Assembly (NCBI GenBank): GCA_029263175.1
Contig: JAJCXZ010000099.1
Coordinates: 1-64,000 of the forward strand
Source of the DNA: Acidimicrobiales bacterium
GTDB lineage: Bacteria > Actinomycetota > Acidimicrobiia > Acidimicrobiales > Aldehydirespiratoraceae
Direction: 5' to 3'
DNA: 64,000 nucleotides
The notes under the pieces were generated by a model. That model did no database searches and was not told the DNA's origin. It saw only the letters and a program-made list of their open reading frames with translations. This document shows positions 34,054-43,266 of the stretch, one piece after another (the first letter of the stretch is position 1; each line of letters starts with the position of its first letter). Made by a program: the position numbers and the translations under genes.

Positions 34054-34925
34054 GGGATGATCTTGGTGATCGGCATCTCGACGATGCCGCTTGCGCCCTT
34101 GTCCCGAAGCTTCGGAATGAGAATGTTGATCTCACTCTTCTGCACGACGGTCTCGACGGCGTAGCCGGCGGCCCGGAACAACTCGTTGACCGTCGGCGCC
34201 TTCAGGGACGGCAGTACGCCGATCACGGCGTCGAGACAATCGGTTGGCACGTTCATCTTCACCAGGACCTTGCCGCGGGCATCGAGCACACCCTGGAGCA
34301 GAGTGTGTATCTGACGCATGGCGTGCGCCTTGTCGGGATCCGCAGCGGTCGTCGGGTTGGCGATGAGCTCGGTGTAGCTCGTGACCAACGTCTCGATGAT
34401 GCGGAGGCCGGCGGCGTTGAGGGCACGGCCGGTCTCGGTGATGTCGACCACCACGTCGACGATGTCGGGGACCTTGGCTTCGGTGGCGCCGTAACTGAGA
34501 CGAACATCGGCGTCGATACCGGCAGCCGCGAGGTGGCGGGCCGTGATCTCGGGGTACTCCGTACTCACCCGCACGCCGGTGGGCAGGTCCTTGATCGACT
34601 GCCAGGGCGAATCCTCGGGCACGGCCATCACGATGCGGACGGGCTTCGACGTTGCCTTCGAGTACTTCATCTCACCGAGCGAGATGACGTCGCTGGAGGT
34701 CTCCTCGATCCAGTCGCGGCCGGTGATACCGATGTCGAAGAGGCCGTCGGCGACATAGGTCGGGATCTCCTGCGGGCGAAGGATGCGAACCGACTCGATC
34801 CGAGGGTCGTTGATCGTTGCCTTGTAGTTGACAGACGACGATCGCTCAACCGGCAGATCGGCCGCTTCGAACAGCTCGAGGGTTGCCTTCTCGAGGGAGC
34901 CCTTGGGGAGGACGAGCTTGAGCAC
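34050..34925 (-). CDS. hisG: ATP phosphoribosyltransferase (long form)
   Basis: First and feedback-regulated step of histidine synthesis. The 291 residues include the catalytic part (LVLPKGSLEKATLELFEAADL, VRILRPQEIPTYVADGLFDIGITGRDW, DIVDVVVDITETGRALNAAGL) and a C-terminal ACT-like histidine-binding domain from about residue 210 (MNVPTDCLDAVIGVLPSLKAPTV ... EINILIPKLRDKGASGIVEMPITKIIP). Thus it is the long, HisZ-independent form. No hisE lies next to it, although hisE-hisG pairs are frequent in actinobacteria; ribD precedes it with a 51-base gap. Confidence 0.95.
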   Translation of the reverse strand: MLKLVLPKGSLEKATLELFEAADLPVERSSSVNYKATINDPRIESVRILRPQEIPTYVADGLFDIGITGRDWIEETSSDVISLGEMKYSKATSKPVRIVMAVPEDSPWQSIKDLPTGVRVSTEYPEITARHLAAAGIDADVRLSYGATEAKVPDIVDVVVDITETGRALNAAGLRIIETLVTSYTELIANPTTAADPDKAHAMRQIHTLLQGVLDARGKVLVKMNVPTDCLDAVIGVLPSLKAPTVNELFRAAGYAVETVVQKSEINILIPKLRDKGASGIVEMPITKIIP

Positions 34926-34976
34926 GATGGATTCCTAACCGGCGGTCGTTCTTGGGGGAGGGAGACCGGGATGAGG

Positions 34977-35996
34977 CTATCCGGCGGTGGGGTCCCCGGC
35001 TCCGGGTTTCATGGCGACCCGCACGTCGTTTCCCAGCTGAGTCACGTCGATGATCCGACCGCGGTCCATGTCGGCGATAGTCGCCGCACCCGCCCCTGCA
35101 AACAGCCCTCGCGCATCGTCACCGCCGAACAGTGCGGGAGCGAGATACAGCACGTACTCATCAACCAGACCAGCCCGTTGAAAGTCTCCGAGCACACCGG
35201 CACCGCCCTCGACCATGAGCTGAACGACGCCGTCACTTCCAAGGGCTGAAAGCAGCTCCTCAAGTGAACTGGACCATTCGGTGCAGGGATGGATGCGTGC
35301 ACCGGCCGGGACGCTGCCGAGAACGATTCGACGGGGGTCGCTCGCCGGCGGGGTCCCGTCGGGAGCAGTCCAGTCCCGAACGGTGAGCGAAGGGTTGTCG
35401 GCGCGGACCGTACCGGCACCAACAAGAATCGCGTCCGACTCGGCGCGGATCCGGTGCCCGTCGGCGCGCGCCTGCGGTCCGGTGATCCACTGCGATGTCC
35501 CGTCGGGGGCGGCGGTGCGGCCGTCGAGTGTTGCAGCGAGCTTCACCACGACATACGGGCGACCTGTGCGACGGTGGTGGAGGTATGGGGCGAGTTGGCG
35601 TTCGACCGCTTCCGCTCCGACGCCGACATCCACTTCGATGCCGGCGTCTCGAAGCCGGCTGATTCCGGTACCGGCAACCTGGGGATCGGGATCCTCGATG
35701 CCAATCACGACATGAGCGACACCGGCGTCGATCAGTGCCTCGGTGCACGGGCGGGTGCGGCCATGGTGGCTGCAGGGCTCGAGGGTTGTGTAGATGCTGG
35801 CACCGGTGGCGTCACCAGCGGCGTCAAGCGCCACGCGTTCGGCGTGCCGTCCGCCGGGGGGCTCGGTGGCGCCGTCGAAGATCTCGCCGTCCACGCGTAC
35901 GACGACGGCGCCGACCCATGGATTGGGGGACGTCGAGTGCCGAATTCGAGCCGCATTGGCGATTGCCCGCTGCATCAGTTCGACTCCGTTTGTCAT
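34977..35996 (-). CDS. ribD: bifunctional riboflavin biosynthesis deaminase/reductase
   Basis: Deaminates the pyrimidine precursor and reduces its ribose side chain in riboflavin synthesis. The N-terminal deaminase has the zinc ligands in HAERVAL (about residue 51) and PCSHHGRTRPC (about 74-84). The C-terminal reductase starts at about 145 with VVKLAATLDGRTAAPDG and contains LMVEGGAGVLGDF. Length 339 is normal. I chose the ATG at 35996, which overlaps the mog stop codon (TGATG). No other rib gene is in the window. Confidence 0.94.
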   Translation of the reverse strand: MTNGVELMQRAIANAARIRHSTSPNPWVGAVVVRVDGEIFDGATEPPGGRHAERVALDAAGDATGASIYTTLEPCSHHGRTRPCTEALIDAGVAHVVIGIEDPDPQVAGTGISRLRDAGIEVDVGVGAEAVERQLAPYLHHRRTGRPYVVVKLAATLDGRTAAPDGTSQWITGPQARADGHRIRAESDAILVGAGTVRADNPSLTVRDWTAPDGTPPASDPRRIVLGSVPAGARIHPCTEWSSSLEELLSALGSDGVVQLMVEGGAGVLGDFQRAGLVDEYVLYLAPALFGGDDARGLFAGAGAATIADMDRGRIIDVTQLGNDVRVAMKPGAGDPTAG

Positions 35997-36514
35997 CAGT
36001 GTCGGTGACCGCTGCCCTGCCCCTCGCCTGAGGGGTGCGGGTCGTAGTTGTCGACGAGCAGCTTCACGGCGTGGGGCAGCACATCGAGCACGGCGTCGAC
36101 CGTCTCCACGCAGCCCTTCGCCGATCCGGGTGTATTGATGATCAGGGCGGTATCGAGTGTGCCGCAGACGGCTCGGCTCAGACGACCGAGCGGATTGACC
36201 AGCCTCATCGCTTCGGCCAGCCCGGGCGCCTCTCGGTCGATCACCCTTCGAGTGCCCTCGGGGGTTCGATCCCGGGGACCAAACCCGGTGCCACCGGTGG
36301 TGACGATCAGGCCGTGGAAGCCTGCAGCCAGGCCGGTTAGTGCTGCCGCGACAGGGTCGGCACCATCCTCGGTGACGGCTCGCTCGACGACGTTCCATCC
36401 GGCTTCGACGAAGTGGGCCTCGAGGATCGCGCCGGACTTGTCCTCACGCGTTCGGTGAATCACCCCATCGGACACGGTGAGGATCTTCACGGGCAGGGGG
36501 CGCTTCTCAGGCAT
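35996..36514 (-). CDS. mog: MogA/MoaB family molybdenum cofactor protein
   Basis: Adenylylates molybdopterin before molybdenum insertion. The 172-residue protein has the fold blocks ILTVSDGVIHRTREDKSG (residues 11-28), LIVTTGGTGFGPRDRTPEGT (about 70-90) and the C-terminal ALIINTPGSAKG, which bind MPT. The last residues are His/Gly-rich (SGEGQGSGHRH). No other moa or moe gene is near. Coupled to ribD by TGATG and 13 bases after rsmB. Confidence 0.9.
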   Translation of the reverse strand: MPEKRPLPVKILTVSDGVIHRTREDKSGAILEAHFVEAGWNVVERAVTEDGADPVAAALTGLAAGFHGLIVTTGGTGFGPRDRTPEGTRRVIDREAPGLAEAMRLVNPLGRLSRAVCGTLDTALIINTPGSAKGCVETVDAVLDVLPHAVKLLVDNYDPHPSGEGQGSGHRH

Positions 36515-36527
36515 TTGCCGAGGCTAG

Positions 36528-37664
36528 CTAGTCCGCTCGACGCCAGCGCGCGATGGCCATTCCGTCGTGATCAGCGTCGGGCATGAGGATGTGCACGGGT
36601 CCACCGAATGGCGACCAGCCATCCCCCGGAGTATCCAGCGGCTCGTAGCCCAGGTCGGCGAGGCACGGAGCAACGCTCGTCACCACGTCGACCGATTCGG
36701 CGGTCGTCAGAGTGCACACGCTGTACACGAGGTGACCGCCGGGGCGCGCCAGATCGGCGGCCGCAGTGAGGATTTGGCGCTGCAGCATGGCGAGCTCAGC
36801 GACGTCTTTGGCCGTGATGCGCCAGCGCGCGTCAGCCCGCCGCCTCAAGGCGCCGATGCCCGAGCACGGCGCATCGACAAGCACGGCATCGAAACTGCCT
36901 GGCGCGAACGGCGGTGCCGTTCCGTCGGACTGCACCACGTGGAGATCGTCGATCTCGAGTCGATCTCGGTTGCCGACAACGAGGCCGGCGCGGGAAAGAC
37001 GCTGGTCGGCGGCAATGACACGCAGCCCCCGCTGGGCGAGGGCAGTTGACTTCCCGCCAGGGGCAGCACACAAGTCGAGCACCACGCCGCCGGGGTCGCC
37101 GGGAACCGAAGCCGCGACGAGCTGAGAGCTCGGATCCTGCACATAGCCATCATCACGGTGATGCACGGTGGCCGGCTCGTTCATCTGCCGGAGGGCGGCG
37201 ACGGCACGTTCTGCCCCGAGATCGGCGATGAGTCGCTCCACCATCCAGTCGGGGTAACTCAGCTCGATCGCTTGGGTCGGGAAGGTCACGCCGTCCTCGG
37301 CTGCGGCTGCGACCTTGCGGAGGATGGCATTGACGAGACCACGGAAGCGCTTGGAAGAAGCATCGACCGTGGCCGACACCGCGGCGTGGGGCGGAGTGCC
37401 GAGGTTGACCAACTGGTGAGCGCCGATGCGCAACGCCGCTCGGGCCGCGGGTGGCGGGTCCTGGACCAAGAACCGATCGACCAGGTGATCGAGCGCACGC
37501 TTCTGGCGTGTGGATCCGTAGACGAGCTCCGTGGCGAAGCCCTTGTCTCGCTGCTCCATGTCGGTCTCGACGAGCATTTTGGGCAGGAGGACGTTGGCGT
37601 ATGCGCCGTCCTCGTCGATTCGTTGGATGGCCGCTATCGCAATACGGCGGGGGTCGTCGGTCAT
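36528..37664 (-). CDS. rsmB: 16S rRNA (cytosine-C5)-methyltransferase RsmB
   Basis: SAM-dependent methylation of a cytosine in 16S rRNA (C967 in E. coli). The first 130 residues are a NusB-like RNA-binding domain (ATELVYGSTRQKRALDHLVDRFL). The methyltransferase domain has the SAM motif LDLCAAPGGKSTALAQ (about residue 197), the two catalytic Cys blocks DAPCSGIGALRRR (about 265) and YSVCTLTTAES (about 315). Length 378 is shorter than E. coli RsmB. It overlaps fmt by four bases. Confidence 0.93.
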   Translation of the reverse strand: MTDDPRRIAIAAIQRIDEDGAYANVLLPKMLVETDMEQRDKGFATELVYGSTRQKRALDHLVDRFLVQDPPPAARAALRIGAHQLVNLGTPPHAAVSATVDASSKRFRGLVNAILRKVAAAAEDGVTFPTQAIELSYPDWMVERLIADLGAERAVAALRQMNEPATVHHRDDGYVQDPSSQLVAASVPGDPGGVVLDLCAAPGGKSTALAQRGLRVIAADQRLSRAGLVVGNRDRLEIDDLHVVQSDGTAPPFAPGSFDAVLVDAPCSGIGALRRRADARWRITAKDVAELAMLQRQILTAAADLARPGGHLVYSVCTLTTAESVDVVTSVAPCLADLGYEPLDTPGDGWSPFGGPVHILMPDADHDGMAIARWRRAD

Positions 37665-38551
37665 CGGCCGAGCCTCTCGTCAGAGGTGGGATGCGCGCCG
37701 TTCCGCCAAGCGGCTGCTTCTTGACGAGGCTTGCCCTCGGCTTGGACCTCAACCAGCTGGAGGGCGCCCTGGCCGGCGCCGACCAGCAAGCCATCGAACG
37801 CCCCTGGCTCGAGGCCGTTCGGAGCGTCGGACCGAGATGTGCGGTGAATCTTGAATCGTTTGCCGCGGAAGCTCGTGAACGCACCACCGACCCGGACCCG
37901 GCGATGAATCTCCTCGGCGTCGTCGGTCCAGTCGATCTCTCGTTCTGCGCTGGTCATCTTCTTGGCGTACACCGGCTCGCCGACTTGGGCGACGGGCTCG
38001 CCCAAACCCTCGGCGAGCGCATCCACGAGTTGGCGGGTGCCGATCTCGACCAGCCGATCGCGGAGCTCTTCGAGGTCCTCGTCAGGGTCGATGGCGACGG
38101 TAGAGCGGCGATAGACGGCCCCGGTGTCGAGCTCCTCTTCGAGGGCCATCAGGCAAACGCCGGTGTGGGTGTCTCCCGCGAGGATTGCCCTCTCGACCGG
38201 CGCGGCGCCGCGCCAGCGCGGCAGCAGCGAGAAATGGATGTTGACGAACGCGAGCTGGTCAAGCAGCTCGGTCGGGATGATTCGGCCGTAGGCCACCACT
38301 ACCGCGAGGTCAGTATCGATCTCGTCGAGGGCGGCTAGATCATCGGTGACCGGCAGTCCGAGTTCGAGGGCCGCGGCCTTGACCGGCGACGAGGTGAGCT
38401 CGTTGCCCCGTCCGCGTCGAGCGTCCGGGCGGGAAATCACGAGAGGAATGTCGTACCCCGCCTCATGTAGTGCAACGAGAGGTGGGACAGCAAGCGCGGG
38501 AGTGCCGAGATAGACGACCCGAGAGATGTCCGCCGGGGGCGGCACAGTCAC
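37661..38551 (-). CDS. fmt: methionyl-tRNA formyltransferase
   Basis: Formylates initiator Met-tRNA. Contains the formyl-folate motif HFSLLPRWRGAAPVERAIL (about residue 106-124), with catalytic Asn in FVNIHFS and His, and DTHTGVCLMALEEELDTGAV after it. Length 296 is slightly short of the usual 310, the C-terminal OB domain being compact. The def-fmt-rsmB order is widespread. It overlaps def by four bases at its start and rsmB by four at its end. Confidence 0.95.
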   Translation of the reverse strand: MTVPPPADISRVVYLGTPALAVPPLVALHEAGYDIPLVISRPDARRGRGNELTSSPVKAAALELGLPVTDDLAALDEIDTDLAVVVAYGRIIPTELLDQLAFVNIHFSLLPRWRGAAPVERAILAGDTHTGVCLMALEEELDTGAVYRRSTVAIDPDEDLEELRDRLVEIGTRQLVDALAEGLGEPVAQVGEPVYAKKMTSAEREIDWTDDAEEIHRRVRVGGAFTSFRGKRFKIHRTSRSDAPNGLEPGAFDGLLVGAGQGALQLVEVQAEGKPRQEAAAWRNGAHPTSDERLGR

Positions 38552-39075
38552 GGCAGCCGCAGCTCGTTCTTCACCGGCGGAACGGTCAGACCCAGCTGGA
38601 GGTCTCGGATCGTCTTCAGGGCCACCTTGCGGGTCTCGTCGTCGAGGCGCTCGATCAGCAGCGTGCCCTCGAGGTGATCGAGTTCGTGCTGAAAGAGGCG
38701 GGCCTCGAGTTCATCGGCTTCGAACGACATCTCGTTTCCGTCCATGTCACGTCCCACGATGTGCACGATCTTTGGACGGGTGATCTCCCACGACAGGCCG
38801 GGGACGGACAGGCATCCCTCCTCGAAGGTCCACTCGCCGTCGGACTCCACGATCTCCGGGTTCACGATCGCCTGGGGACCCATACCGACGTCCCACACGA
38901 ACAGCCGCTTCGCGACGCCAACCTGGGGCGCCGCCAGGCCTATGCCCGGTGCTTCATACATGGTTTCGAGCATGTCGTCGACGAGACGGACGAGTTTCCC
39001 GTCGATGTCGGTGATCAGCTTCGCCTCCTGGCGCAGCACCGGATCCCCGATAACACGAATGTCATAAGCGGCCAT
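38548..39075 (-). CDS. def: peptide deformylase
   Basis: Removes the formyl group from nascent proteins. The three family motifs are GIGLAAPQVG (about residue 42), EGCLSVPG (about 87) and the zinc/iron ligands in QHELDHLEG (about 129). Length 175 is standard. I chose the ATG at 39075 (MAAYDIRVIGDPVLRQ). It is the first gene of def-fmt-rsmB and is divergent from the methyltransferase gene with 39 bases between, which must hold both promoters. Confidence 0.96.
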   Translation of the reverse strand: MAAYDIRVIGDPVLRQEAKLITDIDGKLVRLVDDMLETMYEAPGIGLAAPQVGVAKRLFVWDVGMGPQAIVNPEIVESDGEWTFEEGCLSVPGLSWEITRPKIVHIVGRDMDGNEMSFEADELEARLFQHELDHLEGTLLIERLDDETRKVALKTIRDLQLGLTVPPVKNELRLP

Positions 39076-39114
39076 GGGCACCAGGCTATCGACCAGCCGG
39101 GTACCGTCGTCGAC

Positions 39115-39720
39115 GTGTCCGGCACTCACTACTTCGACGACGATCCCTCGGTGGCGAGCTCACCCGTATCCGTCGAGGTCAGTCTGCCCGACCTCTCGAT
39201 CATGCTCGGCTCGGATCGCGGTGTCTTCTCGGCCGACAAACTCGATGTCGGCACCAATCTTCTGCTGCTCGAAGCACCACCGCTGACCGCTGACGATGCT
39301 GTCATTCTCGATATCGGCTGTGGCTGGGGCCCGATCGCCTGCGTCGCCGCCAGGCGAGCACCTCACGCCGAGGTCTGGGCGATAGATGTGAACGAGCGGG
39401 CACGGGCTCTCACCATGCAGAACGCAGAATTGGTCGGCGCCGCCGACCGGGTTCATGTCGTGGGCCCCGACGACGTCCCTGACGATCTCGTCGTCAACCG
39501 GATTCTCAGCAACCCACCGATCCGGGTGGGCAAGAAGACCCTCCACGAGATCCTGTTGCGCTGGCTGCCCCACCTGGCCCCGGATGGGGTGGCCCATCTG
39601 GTGGTCCAACGCCATCTCGGCGCCGACTCACTGGCCCGGTGGCTGAGCGAACACGGCTACCCCACCGAGCGGCTCACAGTCCGAGCCGGTTTTCGCATTC
39701 TGGAGGTCCGACAATCATGA
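39115..39720 (+). CDS. class I SAM-dependent methyltransferase, RsmC-like (MTS domain)
   Basis: Product of 201 residues. SVEVSLPDLSIMLGSDRGVFSADKLDVGTNLLL is the lead of the methyltransferase-small (RsmC/RlmG-type) domain, followed by SAM motif I ILDIGCGWGPIA (about residue 60) and the NPP(I/Y/F) catalytic motif ILSNPPIRVGKK (about 125). A 16S or 23S guanine N2-methyltransferase role is likely. GTG at 39115 is the best start (MSGTHYFDDDP). Its stop codon overlaps the next start (ATGA), so two RNA methyltransferases are made together. Confidence 0.88.
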   Translation: MSGTHYFDDDPSVASSPVSVEVSLPDLSIMLGSDRGVFSADKLDVGTNLLLLEAPPLTADDAVILDIGCGWGPIACVAARRAPHAEVWAIDVNERARALTMQNAELVGAADRVHVVGPDDVPDDLVVNRILSNPPIRVGKKTLHEILLRWLPHLAPDGVAHLVVQRHLGADSLARWLSEHGYPTERLTVRAGFRILEVRQS

Positions 39721-40244
39721 GCCAACTCGACGGCACAGGCATGAAACGACTGCACCGCGAGTGGCGACGCCGCACAACCGGACGGCTCGCTCTCGTGCTC
39801 GACAACGTGCAGAATCCGTTCAACATCGGGTCCATTGTCCGCACTGCCGCCGCGGAACGAGTCGATCACATCTTCATCGGAGGCGGCACCGAGCCCTCCC
39901 ACGACAAGGTCAACAAGACAGCACTCGGCACCGCCCGCTATCTGACGTGGGACGTATTCCCCGATGGCCGGGCTGCGGTCGCCGCCGCCAAGGCTGCCGG
40001 GTACCGCGCCGTCGCCGTGGAGCTCACCTCCGAAGCGGTACCGCTCCATCAGGTGGAGATGGGCACCGATGTCGCCCTCGTCATCGGTCACGAGGATCGA
40101 GGCGTCACCGCCGCCACGCTCTCGGTCTGTGATGCCGTCGGTTTCATCCCCCAGCTCGGCAAGGTCGGCTCACTCAATGTCGCCACCGCGACATCGATCG
40201 CCATCTACGAGGCCCGGCGCCGCAACTGGACAGGCCAGACGTAG
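39717..40244 (+). CDS. TrmH family RNA methyltransferase
   Basis: Small SPOUT enzyme of 175 residues that likely methylates a ribose 2'-O in tRNA. Motif 1 is LVLDNVQNPFNIGSIVRTAAA (about residue 26), motif 2 is ALVIGHEDRGV (about 118) and motif 3 is GSLNVATATSIAIYEARR at the end. KRLHREWRRRTTGRLAL at the N-terminus is basic. It lacks the extra N-terminal domain found in the other SpoU protein of this window (29202-29972). Coupled to the preceding methyltransferase gene. Confidence 0.9.
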   Translation: MSQLDGTGMKRLHREWRRRTTGRLALVLDNVQNPFNIGSIVRTAAAERVDHIFIGGGTEPSHDKVNKTALGTARYLTWDVFPDGRAAVAAAKAAGYRAVAVELTSEAVPLHQVEMGTDVALVIGHEDRGVTAATLSVCDAVGFIPQLGKVGSLNVATATSIAIYEARRRNWTGQT

Positions 40245-40262
40245 CGCGGAGATCTGGCGCGG

Positions 40263-40895
40263 CTACGTGCGAAGCGCCGCCGCTCGGCCGCAGAAGTACA
40301 GCCAGGTGGCGGCTCCGAGGAACTTGCAGCCTTCCTCGATCGATTCGACCGTGCCGATCCTGACCGGCAGATCACTTCCTGCCGCTTCCGCCGCTACGGA
40401 TCCCGCCAAGAGCGCCATGGCCAGCAGGAAGGCGAAGCCGTCGGTGGCCACGATCTCGGCGTGCTGACGAAGGACCAACGCTGCTGCGAGCGCGGCGTAG
40501 CCACCGAAAACGAACGCCGCCGGAACGTGATCCACGTGGAGCTGGAAGAAGTCGTCGAGCGCCAGGAGCATCGAGAACCCGGCCAGCAACGCAAGGAATT
40601 CCTGGCGCCGGGTCGAGAAGCTCGCTCGCTCGGTCAAGAGCACGAAGATCGGAATGGCGACGGCCATGATCCAGAGCCAGAGCCCGGCACTCGAGAGGAA
40701 CCCGAGGAAGCTCGATCCTCCCCGCTGCTGGACAGGGTCGCGGAGGATTTGTGCGGTCGAGAAGCCCCGGTCACGAAGCACCAGGAGCGAAACGCCGAAG
40801 AAGATCCCGGCGGGGAGGACAGCGAAGCCGAGACACTGCACGATGCGTCGCGGAGCGAACGTCGCCGAGGCGTACTGCGAGGGGGAGGACATCAT
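40263..40895 (-). CDS. multi-pass membrane protein, unknown function
   Basis: Product of about 210 residues with at least five hydrophobic segments: QCLGFAVLPAGIFFGVSLLVL, AGLWLWIMAVAIPIFVLL, EFLALLAGFSMLLALDDFF, AAFVFGGYAALAAALVL and FAFLLAMALLAGSVAAEAA. The segment VESIEEGCKFLGAATWLYFCGRAA closes the protein. LDDFFQLHVDHVP contains charged and His residues in a membrane context. No family recognised. The two possible ATGs at 40895 and 40892 overlap the upstream stop codon (ATGATG). Confidence 0.75.
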   Translation of the reverse strand: MMSSPSQYASATFAPRRIVQCLGFAVLPAGIFFGVSLLVLRDRGFSTAQILRDPVQQRGGSSFLGFLSSAGLWLWIMAVAIPIFVLLTERASFSTRRQEFLALLAGFSMLLALDDFFQLHVDHVPAAFVFGGYAALAAALVLRQHAEIVATDGFAFLLAMALLAGSVAAEAAGSDLPVRIGTVESIEEGCKFLGAATWLYFCGRAAALRT

Positions 40896-41437
40896 CGGGC
40901 TGCTTCTGTGGAGCGACAAACATCGAGGATCGCGTCGAGCAACCGTAGATCCCCGTCGAGGCCGAGCGTGACACCGCACTCCACATAGAACTCGGCGCCC
41001 TCGATGAACGAGGCCACGAAGACGACGGGGGCATCGGCGGCGGTGCGAGCCTCAAGGACGCGGTAGTCGTCGCCGAACTCGACGCGAACGACCTCGAGCT
41101 CTGCGCTCGGATCGAGTGCCTGCAGGAACGTGGGCAGCGACGCACCGACGGTGAGCCATTCGTCGAGGGACCGTTGCTCGCAGCCATCGGGGCCGCATGC
41201 TCGAGCGACGGTCCACCGGTCGAGAATCTGGGAAACCCCTGACTCGGGGGCGAACTCGAATGCGAACTGCTCGCTGCGCCCCCACCCTGCGGGAATCTTG
41301 GTTTCGAGGCCCTCGCCGGTTGTGACCGATTCGAGCGCTGGGCCGTCAGCCGGCGCGGTCATGACGAGGACAAAGCCACCGATGCCGAGCAACAAGAGGA
41401 CGAGAAGAGGGATCTGGCGGCGACGCACGACGGTCAT
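40892..41437 (-). CDS. membrane-anchored or secreted protein, unknown function
   Basis: 181 residues. Residues 9-26 (IPLLVLLLLGIGGFVLVM) are a signal anchor after an RRR start. The outer part contains TKIPAGWGRSEQFAFEF, three or four Cys (ARACGPDGCEQRS and YVECGV, DVCRST) that could form disulfides, and a beta-rich EVVRVEFGDDYRVLEARTA. It looks like a small extracytoplasmic domain; the family is not recognised. It overlaps priA by four bases at its start and the membrane gene at its end, so the three are coupled. Confidence 0.72.
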   Translation of the reverse strand: MTVVRRRQIPLLVLLLLGIGGFVLVMTAPADGPALESVTTGEGLETKIPAGWGRSEQFAFEFAPESGVSQILDRWTVARACGPDGCEQRSLDEWLTVGASLPTFLQALDPSAELEVVRVEFGDDYRVLEARTAADAPVVFVASFIEGAEFYVECGVTLGLDGDLRLLDAILDVCRSTEAAR

Positions 41438-43266
41438 ACTCGCAGCGGATCGACCTCGACCCTCACGCGGGCCGCCGGTCTCGGCGTTTCGGCCAGCGCA
41501 TCGAGGATCGGCGGCAGCGTCTCGGCCCGGAGCAACCAGTGCCCGTCGAGCGGGCCGCGGACCTGCACCCCTTCGACGGCACCAAACGACTCGATGAACG
41601 CCTCGCCCCCGGCGCCTGACACCGCGACCTGGGCGCCATAGGGCGGCAGCTTCAAGGATTGGCGACGATCGCGCTCAGCGACGGCCACGAGGGCAGGGTC
41701 GCCTCGCAACACGGCTCGGACGACCTCGTGGTCGGGTTGGCGGGTTTGGATCACCAGCCGGGCACCGGGCCGCCGCATACCCAGAATTCGGGCGGCCCGG
41801 GCCACCATGGTCATCGCCTGCTCCGCCGCCCGCTGGCGCAGAGCGAGAAGCTCCTGGTCGAGGTCGAGAAACACGATCACGTCGGCCTCTTCAACGCGAT
41901 GAAGGACGGCTTCTGTGCCGATCACCACACGACTGGTGGGAAGGTCGTCGGACTCGCCGGTGACCTCGTCTACGCGTTCACCCACGAACGCCGCCAGCTC
42001 CTCGCGTGCCCGCTCGACGCCGACCCTCAAGTTCTTCAACGTGGTCGAGCCGCAATGGGCACACACCACCGGACGGTGTTCGGAGCCATCGGGGCTCTCG
42101 AGGCGATCGCCCAGCAGCACCATAGGCCGGCCGCCGTCCTCGGTACGGACCAATTCCCCGCATTGGGCGCAGGCCAGGAGCCGAGCTCTCCCCTTCCGGT
42201 TCAGGACGCACAGCACCCGCCCTTCACCGATGAACGAATTGAGCCGCTCGGCGAAAGGACCGGCCTTCGCCGGGTCATCGTCACGCCGGTCGAGGACTTC
42301 GACGATCGGCCAGGCCTCGCGCTCGACAGAGCGCTCGAGCCGCAGGAGTTTCCCCTCTCGCAGCGCTTCAAGCGACGGCGTGGGTGTGGCCATGACCACT
42401 GGGACACCACGCCGTTTGGCCCGTTCGATCGCGAGGTCACGTGCGTGCCACGCCGGTGTGCGTTCGTCCTTGAAACGCTCATCATGTTCATCGATCACCA
42501 CGACTGCGGCGAGTTCGGGCATGGGCATCCATGCCGCGGAACGAGTGCCGATCACCGTGGCGCCGCCGGCGGCAATCGCCCAATCATCGGGCGCCAGGGC
42601 TGTGCGGATTCCCGCTCGCCTCAAAGCGAGCGCAAGTCGCCGGGCGCGGGACGCGTCGGGCACGAGAATCAGCGCGTCGCCGAGCCGGCATGCGGCGAGC
42701 GCCACCGCCACACCGTCATCGGAAGGCGGAACCCGGACGACGGCGGAATCGAGCTCGAAGGCCTGGTCGAAGACATCGCGTGGCCCGCTCGGGACCGGAC
42801 GCCGCGGGGGTGCCGTCACGGGTGCGGCGACCATTCGGCTTGGTGATGCCGCCCGCAGGAATGGGACTCGACGACCGGCCCACCGCCAGGCGGCCCAGTC
42901 CGCCAGGTGGATCATCTCCAGCGATGGCCCGATCCCGCTGAGCTTGGCGAGCGGCACCAGCGAAACCCCCGGCTCTGGGTCGATATCGACCGCTGTGACC
43001 CAACCGGCGACGCGGCGGCCGGCCAGCGGCACACGGACCATGGAACCGACTGCGATCCGTTCTCCGCGACCGTCGTCGTCCCACGCAGTAGGGATCAGAT
43101 AGTCGAATTCCTTGTCGATCGCCGGGACATCAGGCAGCACGCGCACGACCCGCCCTCGGGGCCGAGCCGATGCATCGCTGAAGACGGGATCTTGCGCGGC
43201 AGGGGTTGCGGCCGCGGCGAGGGTGGCCCCGCCGAGGTCGAACGAGCCCTGACCGGAGTCGCTCAG
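41434..43266 (-). CDS. priA: primosomal protein N' (PriA), ATPase motifs degenerate
   Basis: Replication-restart protein homologue. The N-terminal 3' DNA-binding domain is [20 protein letters not shown] ... [17 protein letters not shown]. Zn-binding Cys are in [10 protein letters not shown] and [11 protein letters not shown] (four only). At the helicase core, no GxGK(T/S) Walker A is present and motif II reads VVVIDEHDE, so ATP hydrolysis is unlikely, as in mycobacterial PriA. The start is uncertain: a CTG at 43266 overlaps the metK stop codon as CTGA; a GTG at 43314 lies inside metK; a GTG at 43146 would remove about 40 low-complexity residues. It follows metK, as in other actinobacteria. 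Confidence 0.88.
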   Translation of the reverse strand: MSDSGQGSFDLGGATLAAAATPAAQDPVFSDASARPRGRVVRVLPDVPAIDKEFDYLIPTAWDDDGRGERIAVGSMVRVPLAGRRVAGWVTAVDIDPEPGVSLVPLAKLSGIGPSLEMIHLADWAAWRWAGRRVPFLRAASPSRMVAAPVTAPPRRPVPSGPRDVFDQAFELDSAVVRVPPSDDGVAVALAACRLGDALILVPDASRARRLALALRRAGIRTALAPDDWAIAAGGATVIGTRSAAWMPMPELAAVVVIDEHDERFKDERTPAWHARDLAIERAKRRGVPVVMATPTPSLEALREGKLLRLERSVEREAWPIVEVLDRRDDDPAKAGPFAERLNSFIGEGRVLCVLNRKGRARLLACAQCGELVRTEDGGRPMVLLGDRLESPDGSEHRPVVCAHCGSTTLKNLRVGVERAREELAAFVGERVDEVTGESDDLPTSRVVIGTEAVLHRVEEADVIVFLDLDQELLALRQRAAEQAMTMVARAARILGMRRPGARLVIQTRQPDHEVVRAVLRGDPALVAVAERDRRQSLKLPPYGAQVAVSGAGGEAFIESFGAVEGVQVRGPLDGHWLLRAETLPPILDALAETPRPAARVRVEVDPLRV

